The notes under the pieces: model-generated
What the model saw: only the letters and a program-made list of their open reading frames with translations
Databases searched by the model: none
What the model was told of the DNA's origin: nothing
Shown here: positions 35,840 through 43,609 of the stretch, piece after piece
Numbering within the stretch: position 1 is the first letter of the stretch
Layout: each line of letters starts with the position of its first letter
Program-made: the position numbers and the translations under genes
Assembly: GCA_029779535.1 (NCBI GenBank)
Contig: JAKPAG010000101.1
Coordinates: 1 to 61,543 of the forward strand
Source: Pseudomonadota bacterium
GTDB lineage: Bacteria > Pseudomonadota > Alphaproteobacteria > Sphingomonadales > Sphingomonadaceae
Length of the DNA: 61,543 nt
Reading direction: 5' to 3'

Positions 35840-36990
35840 CCCGCACGATCTCCATCCTTGGCGCGACGGGTTCGATCGGCGCTTCGACGCTCGACCTGGT
35901 GCGGCGCGAGCGTGACAAGTGGCGCGTGGTCGCGCTGACGGCGAATTGCCAGGCGCAGGAACTGGCAAGGCTGGCGCGCGAATTCGGCGCGGAACTGGCA
36001 GTCGTCGCGGACGAGGCTTGCCTGCCGGGCTTGCGCTCGGCGCTGGCCGGGAGCGGGATTGCGGCGGCGGGCGGCGCGGCGGCGCTGGTCGAAGCGGCGG
36101 CACGCGGCGCGGACATGACCGTGGCGGCGATTGTCGGCTGTGCGGGCCTTGCTCCGACCATGGCGGCGATCGAATGCGGCAAGACCGTTGCGCTGGCCAA
36201 CAAGGAAGCGCTGGTTTCCGCCGGTGACGTCATGACTGCCGCCGTGGCGCGCAGCGGGGCCGTGCTGCTGCCGGTGGATAGCGAACACAACGCGATCTTC
36301 CAGTGCCTGGCGGGCAACGATTACGCCCACGTCCGCGCGATCACGCTTACGGCAAGCGGCGGGCCATTCCGCGACTGGAGCCTTGAGCAGCTCCACGCCG
36401 CCACCCCGGCGCAGGCGATCAAGCATCCCAACTGGGACATGGGCGCGAAGATCAGCGTCGACAGCGCGACGATGTTCAACAAGGGCCTTGAGCTGATCGA
36501 GGCGCACCACCTGTTCCCAGTGGGGCTGGAAAAGCTGCGGATCGTGGTCCACCCGCAATCGGTGGTCCATTCGATGGTCGAATACCGCGATGGTTCGACG
36601 CTGGCTCAGCTTGGCCCTTCGGATATGCGCGTGCCGATCGCCTCGTGCCTGGCCTGGCCGGCGCGCATGGACACCCCTTGCGCGCCGCTTGACCTCGCCG
36701 CGATTGGCGAGCTGACCTTCCGCGCGCCGGACGAGGTGCGCTTTCCCGCGACCGCGCTGTGCCGCGCCGCGGCCGAGGCGGGCGGGGCGGCGCCGGCGGT
36801 GCTCAACGCCGCGAACGAGATCGCGGTGGCCGCGTTCCTGGCCAGTCAACTGCCGTTCACCCGGATCGCGGTAATGGTTGAACAGGTTCTGGCGCACTAT
36901 GCTCCGCCTGCACCGGCAGCGCTTGGCGACGTGTTCGCCATCGATGCCGAAGCGCGGCGCGTGGCGCGCGACATGCTGGAGTTGGTCTGA
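35836..36990 (+). CDS. dxr: 1-deoxy-D-xylulose 5-phosphate reductoisomerase
   Basis: A 384-residue enzyme forming MEP, the second step of non-mevalonate isoprenoid synthesis, which feeds uppS. It has the N-terminal NADPH motif ILGATGSIGASTLDLV, ALANKEALVSAG, LLPVDSEHNAIFQCL, TASGGPFRDW and HPNWDMGAKISVDSATMFNKGLELIEA. The ATG overlaps the cdsA stop (ATGA at 35836-35839). Confidence 0.96.
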   Translation: MTRTISILGATGSIGASTLDLVRRERDKWRVVALTANCQAQELARLAREFGAELAVVADEACLPGLRSALAGSGIAAAGGAAALVEAAARGADMTVAAIVGCAGLAPTMAAIECGKTVALANKEALVSAGDVMTAAVARSGAVLLPVDSEHNAIFQCLAGNDYAHVRAITLTASGGPFRDWSLEQLHAATPAQAIKHPNWDMGAKISVDSATMFNKGLELIEAHHLFPVGLEKLRIVVHPQSVVHSMVEYRDGSTLAQLGPSDMRVPIASCLAWPARMDTPCAPLDLAAIGELTFRAPDEVRFPATALCRAAAEAGGAAPAVLNAANEIAVAAFLASQLPFTRIAVMVEQVLAHYAPPAPAALGDVFAIDAEARRVARDMLELV

Positions 36991-36991
36991 C

Positions 36992-38104
36992 TTGCCCGAA
37001 TCTCCCTCCCTATTGATGACGATTGGCGCATTCCTGCTGGTGCTGGGCCCGCTGGTGCTGATGCACGAGCTGGGACACTACCTCGTCGGGCGCTGGTTCG
37101 GCGTGAAGGCGGATGTCTTCTCGATCGGCTTTGGCCGCGAAGTGGCGGGCTGGACCGACCGGCGCGGGACGCGCTGGAAGCTGGGGATGCTGCCGCTGGG
37201 TGGTTACGTTCAGTTCGCGGGCGATGCCAACGGTGCCAGCGTGCCCGATCCGGCGCTGGCCGATGCCCCGCCCGAAGCGCTGAAGGGCACCTTCCAGGGC
37301 GCGGCGCTGTGGCAGCGTTCGCTGATCGTGCTGGCCGGGCCGCTGACCAACCTGCTGGCGGCCGTGGCGGTGTTTGCCGTGTTCAACATGAGCTACGGCG
37401 TGCCGACCTCGGCAGCGGTGGTCGATGGCTTCGCGCCCAATTCGGCGGCGCAGGCGGCGGGGATCCTGAAGGGCGACCGGATCGTCGCAATCGACGGCGA
37501 GAAGGTCGACGCCTTCGAGGACGTGGTCAGCCACGTCGTGCTCTATCCCGGCAAGCGGATCGCGATCGAGGTGGAGCGCGCCGGGCGGCAGTTGACCGTG
37601 CCGGTAACCATCCCCGCGGTGGTCAGCACCGACCGCTTCGGCAACCGCATCGAACGCGGGCAGATCGGCATTTCCTCGCGGCTCAGCTTTACCCCGGTCG
37701 GGCCGGTCACGGCCGTGGCCAAGGGCTTCGACCAGTCGGTCGGCGTGGTGCGCTTCATGGTTGCCGGATTGCAGCAGATCGTGGTCGGCGAACGCTCGGT
37801 CCGGGAACTGGGCGGACCGATCAAGATCGCCAAGTATTCGGGCGAAAGCCTGGCCATGGGCTGGCCTGCATTTGTCTCGTTTGCGGCGCTGATTTCAATT
37901 AACTTGGCATTCATCAACCTCCTGCCAATCCCTGGGTTAGACGGTGGGCACCTGGCGCTTTATGCCGCGGAAGCGATCCGCCGCAGGCCGCTGGATGCCC
38001 GCAGTCAGGAATGGGCGTTCCGCACCGGCCTGGCCCTTGTGCTGGGGTTGATGCTGTTCGTCACGCTCAACGACATCGCCTCGCTGCCGATCTTCGGCAG
38101 GTAG
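36992..38104 (+). CDS. rseP: Site-2 intramembrane protease RseP
   Basis: A 370-residue zinc metalloprotease of the RseP/site-2 family, which cuts anti-sigma factors and signal-peptide remnants in the inner membrane. The zinc motif HELGHYLVGRWFGVKADVFSIGFG is at about residues 24-47, one PDZ domain spans about 135-230 (GFAPNSAAQAAGILKGDRIVAIDGEKV), and the second metal-site motif is FINLLPIPGLDGGHL. The TTG at 36992, one base past the dxr stop, gives LPESPSLLMTIGAFL; the ATG at 37016 is the alternative. Confidence 0.92.
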   Translation: MPESPSLLMTIGAFLLVLGPLVLMHELGHYLVGRWFGVKADVFSIGFGREVAGWTDRRGTRWKLGMLPLGGYVQFAGDANGASVPDPALADAPPEALKGTFQGAALWQRSLIVLAGPLTNLLAAVAVFAVFNMSYGVPTSAAVVDGFAPNSAAQAAGILKGDRIVAIDGEKVDAFEDVVSHVVLYPGKRIAIEVERAGRQLTVPVTIPAVVSTDRFGNRIERGQIGISSRLSFTPVGPVTAVAKGFDQSVGVVRFMVAGLQQIVVGERSVRELGGPIKIAKYSGESLAMGWPAFVSFAALISINLAFINLLPIPGLDGGHLALYAAEAIRRRPLDARSQEWAFRTGLALVLGLMLFVTLNDIASLPIFGR

Positions 38105-38236
38105 GCAAAGGAAATTGGATCATAACTGCGGGCGACAAGGCCTTCCTTGCTTGATGAATTTGACAGCATCGGGCAGAGGGCCTCTTCATGTCTGCAGTGC
38201 GCTTTCGGCCCCGCACGGGGGTGGGCGGCAGGCGCA

Positions 38237-40969
38237 ATGCACAAATTGACGGGAACAACCGTGCCGAACACTCATACTTCCAAGGATTGCACCGCGTCTG
38301 TTCGCTACGCCATGGCGCTGCTGGGAACGACGATCCTGGCCGGTGTGCCCACTCTGGCGCTGGCCCAGGCCGCGTCGGCGCCGCTGCCGGCCCCCGCGCC
38401 GGCCGAAGCGGTGCAGAATATCCAGTCGATCACGGTGACCGGCGCCCAGCGGCTTGAGCCCGATACGATCCGCTCGTACATCAAGCTGCGGATCGGCCAG
38501 CCCTATACCCAGGTTGCCGCCGACATGGCGCTGAAGGACCTGTTCGCGACCGAGCTGTTCTCGGACGTGCAGATTTCCAACAACGAGGGTGCGGTCACCA
38601 TCGCGGTCAAGGAAAACCCGGTGATCAACCGGATCATCCTCGAAGGCAACAAGCGCCTGAAGGAGGAGAAGATCCTCCCCGAAATCAAGCTTGCCCCGCG
38701 CCAGATATTCACCCGGTCCAAGGTCCGCGCCGACGTGGCCCGGATCATCGAGCTGTACAAGCGCCAGGGCCGCTTCGCCGCCGAAGTCGAGCCGAAGATG
38801 GTGCTGCTCGACCAGAACCGCGTCGATATCGTCTTCGAAATCAGCGAAGGGCCCAAGTCCAAGGTCCGCAAGATCAACATCATCGGCAACGAGCAGTTTT
38901 CGGACGGGGAACTGCGCGGTGAAATGGTGACCAAGCAGACCGGGCTGACCAAGGTGTTCAGCTCGGGCACCAGCTATGACCCGGACCGCATGGCCTTCGA
39001 CCAGCAGAAGCTGCGCCAGTTCTACCTGACCAAGGGCTATGCCGACTTCCGCATCATTTCGGCCGTGGCCGAACTGACGCCGGACAAGAAGGACTTCATC
39101 CTGACCTACGTGGTCGAGGAAGGGCAGCGCTACAAGTTCGGCGACGTCAAGGTCGAGAGCCAACTGCGCGACTTCGACGGGGATCGACTGGCCGCCCAGC
39201 TGCCGATGAAGAAGGGTGACTGGTACAACGCCAAGCTGGTCGAGGACACGATCGACCGCCTGAACGAAACCGCCGGCACCTTCGGCTATGCCTTCGCTGA
39301 CGTGCGCCCCAGCTATGATCGCAACAAGGACGATCTCAGCATGGGGATCACCTTCCAGATCGCAGAGGCGCCGCGCGTCTATGTCGAGCGGATCGACGTC
39401 AACGGCAACACGCTGACCCAGGACAAGGTGGTGCGCCGCGAATTCCGCCTGGCGGAAGGCGATGCGTTCAACACTCTGCAGGTCAAGCGGTCGACCGCGC
39501 GCATCAACTCGCTCGGCTATTTCCAGGAAAAGTTCGAGGTCGAGCAGAAGCAGGGCAGCGCGCCCGACCGGATCATCCTCGAAGCCAACGTCGAGGAAAA
39601 GCCGACCGGCGAACTGCAGCTTTCGGCCGGTTACTCCAGCCTTGAAAAGCTGATCTTCCAGGGCTCGATCCAGCAGCGCAACTTCCGCGGGCGCGGGCAG
39701 ACCATCGGCCTGTCGCTGTCCTATTCGAACTATTCGAAGAGCGCCGAAGTCAGCTTCACCGAACCCTACATGTTCGATCGCAACGTGTCGCTGGGGGTCA
39801 ACCTCTACCGGCGCGACTACAACAGCTTCAACTACCTCAATTCCAGCCGCAACACGACCTACAAGCAGTCGACCACCGGCTTCCAGGTGCGCGCCGGCAT
39901 TCCGCTGACCGAATATATCTCGGCCGTGGGCAGCTATACGCTCAACTACGACGACGTGTCGCTCGACAAGACCCAGTTCTTCAGCACCCGGCAGACGCCG
40001 GGGGTGCAGGAATGCGACCCGCTGCTCGCCGGGCGCTACCTGTGCGAGGCGATCGGCAAGCGCACCAGCTCGATCCTGGGCCTGTCGCTGATCTACGACA
40101 CGCTCGACAACCGCATGCGCCCGACGCGCGGCCGCGCCGTTTCGGTCTCGACCGAATTCGCCGGGCTGGGCGGTTCGGTGAAGTATGCCCGTATGCGGCT
40201 CAATGCCGCGCAGTACTACCCGCTGGGCAAGGGCTTCGTCTTCTCGGTCCGCGGTGAAGGCGGGGTGATCAAGGCGTTTGGCGGCAAGAATGTCGCCGGC
40301 GTGGATTCGGTTCGCCTGACCGACCGGTTCTACCTGGGCGAGCCCGACATTCGCGGCTTCGACATTCGCGGCGTCGGTCCGCGTGTGCTGCGTCAGCCGA
40401 TCATCGACGATGGCAGCGGCAATGCCAAGATCGTGACCGACCGCAATTCGGTGACCGACGATGCGCTGGGCGGCAAATACTACTACCTCGGACACCTCGA
40501 ACTCGAAATCCCGCTGGGCAGCGGCGCCAAGGAAATGGGGCTGCGGCCGTCGATCTTCCTCGATGCCGGCGCCGTCTGGGGCATTCGCACCCCGGCGCTG
40601 CAAAGCAGCCCGTTCCCCAACGGCATCTTCATTCCGACCCGCGATACGGCCGGCAATCCGCTCTACCTCCAGGTTGATGCGGTGGACGCCAACTGCGTGG
40701 CGACCAGCACTTCGACTGTCACCAACGCGAACAACCCGAACGCCCCGGCCTGCCTGTCCAGCGCTGCCAACACGGCCCTGGGCAACAGCGTCGCGCCGTT
40801 CCGCGAAATCTTCCAGGGCAATTCGCCGCGTCCGCGCGTGGCCGTGGGGATCGGCGTGAACTGGAATTCGCCGTTCGGTCCGTTCCGCATCGACTTTGCC
40901 AAGACTCTGCTCAAGCGCCCTGGCGACGACACCAAGAGCTTCACTTTCAACGTAGGAACCCAATTCTGA
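38237..40969 (+). CDS. bamA: Outer membrane protein assembly factor BamA
   Basis: A 910-residue Omp85 protein. After a signal region (MALLGTTILAGVPTLALAQA) come five POTRA domains over about 60-480 (first IQSITVTGAQRLEPDTIRSYI), then the beta-barrel with the lid-loop region YLGEPDIRGFDIRGVGPR and a C-terminal beta-signal ending in Phe (SFTFNVGTQF). BamA inserts beta-barrel proteins into the outer membrane. The ATG at 38237 is a judgement: a GTG (VPNTHTSK) and the ATG of MALLGTT are later in-frame options. It follows rseP by 132 bases. Confidence 0.93.
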   Translation: MHKLTGTTVPNTHTSKDCTASVRYAMALLGTTILAGVPTLALAQAASAPLPAPAPAEAVQNIQSITVTGAQRLEPDTIRSYIKLRIGQPYTQVAADMALKDLFATELFSDVQISNNEGAVTIAVKENPVINRIILEGNKRLKEEKILPEIKLAPRQIFTRSKVRADVARIIELYKRQGRFAAEVEPKMVLLDQNRVDIVFEISEGPKSKVRKINIIGNEQFSDGELRGEMVTKQTGLTKVFSSGTSYDPDRMAFDQQKLRQFYLTKGYADFRIISAVAELTPDKKDFILTYVVEEGQRYKFGDVKVESQLRDFDGDRLAAQLPMKKGDWYNAKLVEDTIDRLNETAGTFGYAFADVRPSYDRNKDDLSMGITFQIAEAPRVYVERIDVNGNTLTQDKVVRREFRLAEGDAFNTLQVKRSTARINSLGYFQEKFEVEQKQGSAPDRIILEANVEEKPTGELQLSAGYSSLEKLIFQGSIQQRNFRGRGQTIGLSLSYSNYSKSAEVSFTEPYMFDRNVSLGVNLYRRDYNSFNYLNSSRNTTYKQSTTGFQVRAGIPLTEYISAVGSYTLNYDDVSLDKTQFFSTRQTPGVQECDPLLAGRYLCEAIGKRTSSILGLSLIYDTLDNRMRPTRGRAVSVSTEFAGLGGSVKYARMRLNAAQYYPLGKGFVFSVRGEGGVIKAFGGKNVAGVDSVRLTDRFYLGEPDIRGFDIRGVGPRVLRQPIIDDGSGNAKIVTDRNSVTDDALGGKYYYLGHLELEIPLGSGAKEMGLRPSIFLDAGAVWGIRTPALQSSPFPNGIFIPTRDTAGNPLYLQVDAVDANCVATSTSTVTNANNPNAPACLSSAANTALGNSVAPFREIFQGNSPRPRVAVGIGVNWNSPFGPFRIDFAKTLLKRPGDDTKSFTFNVGTQF

Positions 40970-41790
40970 TGAACACTTTCCGCAAGTCTCTGCTGCTTGC
41001 CGGCATGACCGCGCTTGCCCTGGCCACTCCCGCGCTGGCCGCCAAGGACAAGGACAAGGACAAGGACAAGGCTCCCGCGCCGGCCGCGCCGGTTGCCGCT
41101 GCACCCGCCGCCGGCATCACCGCCCCCACTGCCGGGATCGCGGTGGCCGATGTCGAAGTGGTGGTCGAGGCCGCCCAGGCCTCGGTCGAGGCTGAAAAGC
41201 AGCGCCAGACCTATTACAAGGCCACGCTCGATAGCTACCAGAGCCGCGCGCAGCAGCTGCAGAGCCAGATCGACGGCCTGGTCGCCAAGTACGAGAAGGA
41301 CGCCAAGCTTCCCAACCCCAACAAGGTGGCGCTGAAGGCCCAAGAAGACGCGATCGAAAAGCTGCAGAAGAGCGGCCAGAACGATCTCAACCGGATCATC
41401 GCCCCGGTCGTGTTCTCGCGCGAATACGTCAAGGAACAGGTGCTGGCCAAGCTGGATGACGCGGTCAAGGCCGCCATGGCCAAGAAGAACGTCACCCTGC
41501 TGCTCAACCCGCAGGTCGTGGTGCTCAACACCAGCGCCGCGAACGACCTGACCCTGGCGATCGTCCAGGAACTCAACGTGCTGCTGCCCAGCGCGCAGTT
41601 CATCCCGCCGCCGGGCTGGGAACCGGCCCAGCTGCGCCGCCTGCGCGCGCAGCAGGCCGCCCAGGGCGGTGCGCCGCTGCCGGCCGCGCCGGGCGCTCCG
41701 GCTCCGGCCGCGGTTGGCCCTGGTCCGGTCGCACCGGCTCCGGCCGCTCCCGCGCCGCGCCCCGCCGGCCCGCAGCCCGAAGGCCGCTAA
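40969..41790 (+). CDS. OmpH/Skp-family periplasmic chaperone
   Basis: A 273-residue exported protein with a signal peptide (MNTFRKSLLLAGMTALALATPALAA), then a charged KDKDKDKDK run, a coiled-coil core typical of Skp (AAQASVEAEKQRQTYYKATLDSYQSRAQQLQSQID), and a long Pro/Ala tail from about residue 225. Skp holds unfolded outer-membrane proteins for BamA, the neighbouring gene. The core is weakly conserved, as usual in Sphingomonadales. The ATG overlaps the bamA stop (TGATG). Confidence 0.82.
   Translation: MNTFRKSLLLAGMTALALATPALAAKDKDKDKDKAPAPAAPVAAAPAAGITAPTAGIAVADVEVVVEAAQASVEAEKQRQTYYKATLDSYQSRAQQLQSQIDGLVAKYEKDAKLPNPNKVALKAQEDAIEKLQKSGQNDLNRIIAPVVFSREYVKEQVLAKLDDAVKAAMAKKNVTLLLNPQVVVLNTSAANDLTLAIVQELNVLLPSAQFIPPPGWEPAQLRRLRAQQAAQGGAPLPAAPGAPAPAAVGPGPVAPAPAAPAPRPAGPQPEGR
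41044..41067 (+). repeat. AAGGAC hexanucleotide repeat, four copies
   Basis: Four perfect AAGGAC units followed by AAG encode the Lys-Asp run just after the signal peptide of the Skp-like protein. Length change would stay in frame. Confidence 0.85.
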
Positions 41791-41811
41791 GGCCAGTTTC
41801 CGGGGGCAAGG

Positions 41812-42288
41812 ATGAGCGAACAGCACGACGCCGCCGCACCGGCCGGTAGCGCGAAGGTCTATGACCATCGCGCGATCTTGGCCGCCCTGCCGCATCGCTA
41901 CCCGATGCTGCTGGTCGACCGCGTGGTCGAGGTGGGCGAGGACCAGATCCACGCGATCAAGGCAGTCAGCTTCAACGAGGAGTTCTTCCAGGGGCATTTC
42001 CCTGGCCGGCCGATCATGCCCGGCGTGCTCCAGATCGAAGCGCTGGCCCAGGCCGCGGGGATCCTCGCGATCGAAAGCCTGGGCCTGGCTGGCAGCGGCA
42101 AGCTGGTCTATTTCATGGCGATCGAGGAAGCCAAGTTCCGCGCCCCCGTGGAACCCGGCGTGCTGCTGCACCTCGAAGCCGGTTTCGTCCAGAAGCGTTC
42201 GCGCGTCTGCAAGTTCTGGGGCAAGGCCAGCGTCGATGGCAAGGTGACCTGCGAAGTGCAGTTTACGGCGATGATCGCGGATAGCTGA
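41812..42288 (+). CDS. fabZ: 3-hydroxyacyl-ACP dehydratase FabZ
   Basis: A 158-residue hotdog-fold dehydratase of fatty-acid elongation. It shows [13 protein letters not shown] and the active-site helix region [26 protein letters not shown] with catalytic His and Glu. It starts 21 bases after the Skp gene. In most Gram-negatives lpxD precedes and lpxA follows fabZ; neither is present here. Confidence 0.94.
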   Translation: MSEQHDAAAPAGSAKVYDHRAILAALPHRYPMLLVDRVVEVGEDQIHAIKAVSFNEEFFQGHFPGRPIMPGVLQIEALAQAAGILAIESLGLAGSGKLVYFMAIEEAKFRAPVEPGVLLHLEAGFVQKRSRVCKFWGKASVDGKVTCEVQFTAMIADS

Positions 42289-42306
42289 TCCTATTCGTCT
42301 GACGGC

Positions 42307-42449
42307 GGTGCGGGAAAGCCATCCGGCTTTCCCGGGCATCACCGGCCCGCTCCCCCGGCCCAACCGCCCATAGGGTACCATCAGCGGGTGGTTGGGCCGG
42401 GGGAGCGGGCCGGTGATGCAAAGCTGATCGCGGATGCGATCAGCGCACC
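42307..42449. repeat. Nested palindromic element with three hairpins
   Basis: Three hairpins in a row: 42311-42334 (perfect 10-bp arms, 4-base loop), 42336-42419 (perfect 30-bp arms at 42336-42365 and 42390-42419, extendable by four pairs), and 42423-42444 (perfect 9-bp arms, loop GGAT). An outer GGTGCG (42307-42312) can pair with CGCACC (42444-42449), partly competing with the flanking hairpins. It fills the fabZ-rpmE gap. It could be a strong terminator block or a REP/MITE-like mobile palindrome. No second copy was noticed in the window. Confidence 0.75.
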
Positions 42450-42477
42450 CCACAAGGAATCGATGGGTTTTCCAACC

Positions 42478-42506
42478 TTGATTTCCGCGCACGTCCCCGC
42501 TATGCG
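42478..42506 (+). promoter_or_regulatory. Candidate rpmE promoter
   Basis: TTGATT (42478-42483) and TATGCG (42501-42506) are 17 bases apart, a fair sigma-70-type match just after the palindromic element and about 55 bases before rpmE. Confidence 0.4.
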
Positions 42507-42522
42507 GCGCGCTTCAATTTCC

Positions 42523-42540
42523 GGCCGGTCGGAACCGGCC
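42523..42540 (+). ncRNA. Hairpin in the rpmE leader
   Basis: GGCCGGT pairs perfectly with ACCGGCC around CGGA, 19 bases before the rpmE ATG. L31 leaders in other bacteria are regulatory; whether this one is cannot be told. Confidence 0.35.
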
Positions 42541-42559
42541 ACAGCGAAAGAGTGATCCC

Positions 42560-42790
42560 ATGAAGGCCGATATCCATCCCGATTATCACATGATCAAGGT
42601 GCAGATGACCGACGGCACCGTGTTCGAAACCCGCTCCACCTGGGGCAAGGAAGGCGACACGCTGGTGCTGGAAATCGATCCGACCTCGCACCCGGCATGG
42701 ACCGGCGGCAACCAGCGTCTGCTGGACCAGGGCGGCCGCGTTGCCCAGTTCAACAAGCGCTTCGGCGGGCTCACCCTGAAGAAGGGCTGA
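42560..42790 (+). CDS. rpmE: 50S ribosomal protein L31
   Basis: The 76-residue L31 begins [29 protein letters not shown] and contains the conserved [11 protein letters not shown] and QFNKRFGGL. It has no Cys, so this is the zinc-independent form of L31. A bidirectional terminator follows at 42820-42853. Confidence 0.95.
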   Translation: MKADIHPDYHMIKVQMTDGTVFETRSTWGKEGDTLVLEIDPTSHPAWTGGNQRLLDQGGRVAQFNKRFGGLTLKKG

Positions 42791-42819
42791 GGCCGGGGCG
42801 CCCTGTGCGTCCGGCAAGC

Positions 42820-42853
42820 GAAAGGGCGGCTCCTTGCGGGGCCGCCCTTTTCG
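42820..42853. terminator. Bidirectional intrinsic terminator between rpmE and PilZ gene
   Basis: AAAGGGCGGC (42820-42829) pairs with GCCGCCCTTT (42840-42849), followed by TTTTCG on the plus strand and matched by an A-tract on the left arm, so it can serve both convergent genes. Confidence 0.8.
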
Positions 42854-42871
42854 TTTGTGCCGCGCTCCGGT

Positions 42872-43207
42872 TCAGCAGCCGCGGGCGAAGGCCTCGGCAT
42901 CGGCATAAGGCAGGGGGCGCAGGAACTCGACCCCGCAGGCCCCGTTGCGCACCCAGCGCACGATCGCCTGGACGGTGACATCGTCCGACAGGCGCAGCGA
43001 GATGAAGCAGCCCATCCGCAGCCACGGCGCGTCACTGACGATATTGCAGCCGAAGGCGGAAAAGTCGTTGAGCTGCGCCGTGGCCCGGTCGCCCTGCGAA
43101 CCGCGCACTGCCACCAGCATTCCCTGGACACTGTGGCGAGTCGCCTTGCGGGTCATGGGGCGCGGGGTTTCGGGCAGCTTGGCCTGGCGGCTGGGCTTGG
43201 CGGACAC
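42872..43207 (-). CDS. PilZ-domain c-di-GMP receptor protein
   Basis: A 111-residue single-domain protein. It carries both halves of the c-di-GMP site: RKATR (residues 20-24, the RxxxR motif) and DFSAFG (48-53, the D/NxSxxG motif), followed by the beta-barrel CFISLRLSDDVTVQAIVRWV. Such stand-alone PilZ proteins bind cyclic di-GMP and act on motility, exopolysaccharide or other partners. Nothing nearby identifies the partner. Confidence 0.85.
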   Translation of the reverse strand: MSAKPSRQAKLPETPRPMTRKATRHSVQGMLVAVRGSQGDRATAQLNDFSAFGCNIVSDAPWLRMGCFISLRLSDDVTVQAIVRWVRNGACGVEFLRPLPYADAEAFARGC

Positions 43208-43371
43208 GACCGTCTTTTCCTTTGTCTTTCGGTTCTTACGAGCGGGGCTAACAGGGCTTGGTTAATATTTTCGACCCGCCAAAAGCTTAACCGGCAAATT
43301 TTCCGCTTCCCATTCCGGCCAGCCTGTGCAAAGGGCCGCGCCTGCGTTTCCCGGCCCGTGGCCGGACGTGT

Positions 43372-43449
43372 GGCGATCGTAGCTCAGTTGGTTAGAGCGC
43401 CGGTTTGTGGTACCGGAGGTCGTGGGTTCGAACCCCATCGATCGCCCCA
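43372..43449 (+). tRNA. tRNA-His(GTG), island attachment site
   Basis: A complete tRNA-His: G-1 at 43372, acceptor GCGATCG (43373-43379) with CGATCGC (43439-43445), C73 opposite G-1, and encoded CCA. The anticodon loop is TTGTGGT within CCGGT/ACCGG. The 3' part (from 43403) is duplicated at 54929, marking the integration site of the island; the left copy keeps the tRNA intact. Confidence 0.97.
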
Positions 43450-43455
43450 TTTTTC
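43403..43455. repeat. attL: left 53-bp direct repeat of the island
   Basis: Identical over 53 bases to 54929-54981. It covers the anticodon loop through the 3' end of tRNA-His plus CATTTTTC beyond it. Confidence 0.95.
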
Positions 43456-43488
43456 CAACCACTTAGCAAGGTTTAGACCGGTGCTCCC

Positions 43489-43504
43489 AGGTTCAAGTGA
43501 ACCT
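43489..43504. promoter_or_regulatory. Left 16-bp palindrome near attL
   Basis: AGGTTCA-AG-TGAACCT, preceded by CCGGTGCTCCC. A near-identical site lies at 54819 inside the right end. Likely an arm-type integrase or excisionase site, or an operator of the integrase gene 106 bases downstream. Confidence 0.65.
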
Positions 43505-43609
43505 GGTGGGTGCCGGATGTCCTTTCGTGCCGCTTTCGGCTGCGCGGGAAGGACAAGTTCTGCAACCTTGGGGGAGCCGTGACGCCCCCTCCTTTTAGGA
43601 GGAGATCAC

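Noticed and set aside
38186..41104. Long antisense open frames (also 12090-14561, 28041-29960, 49853-52330 on the minus strand)
   Set aside because: They mirror bamA, divL, the KAS III/psd pair and hsdR. High GC removes stop codons in opposite frames; their peptides show no domain pattern.
43262..43462. Minus-strand ORF over tRNA-His with the protein motif GFEPTTSGTTNR, and its twin at 54593-54976
   Set aside because: This is the reverse translation of the tRNA 3' end, a well-known spurious ORF. Both copies simply reflect the att repeat.
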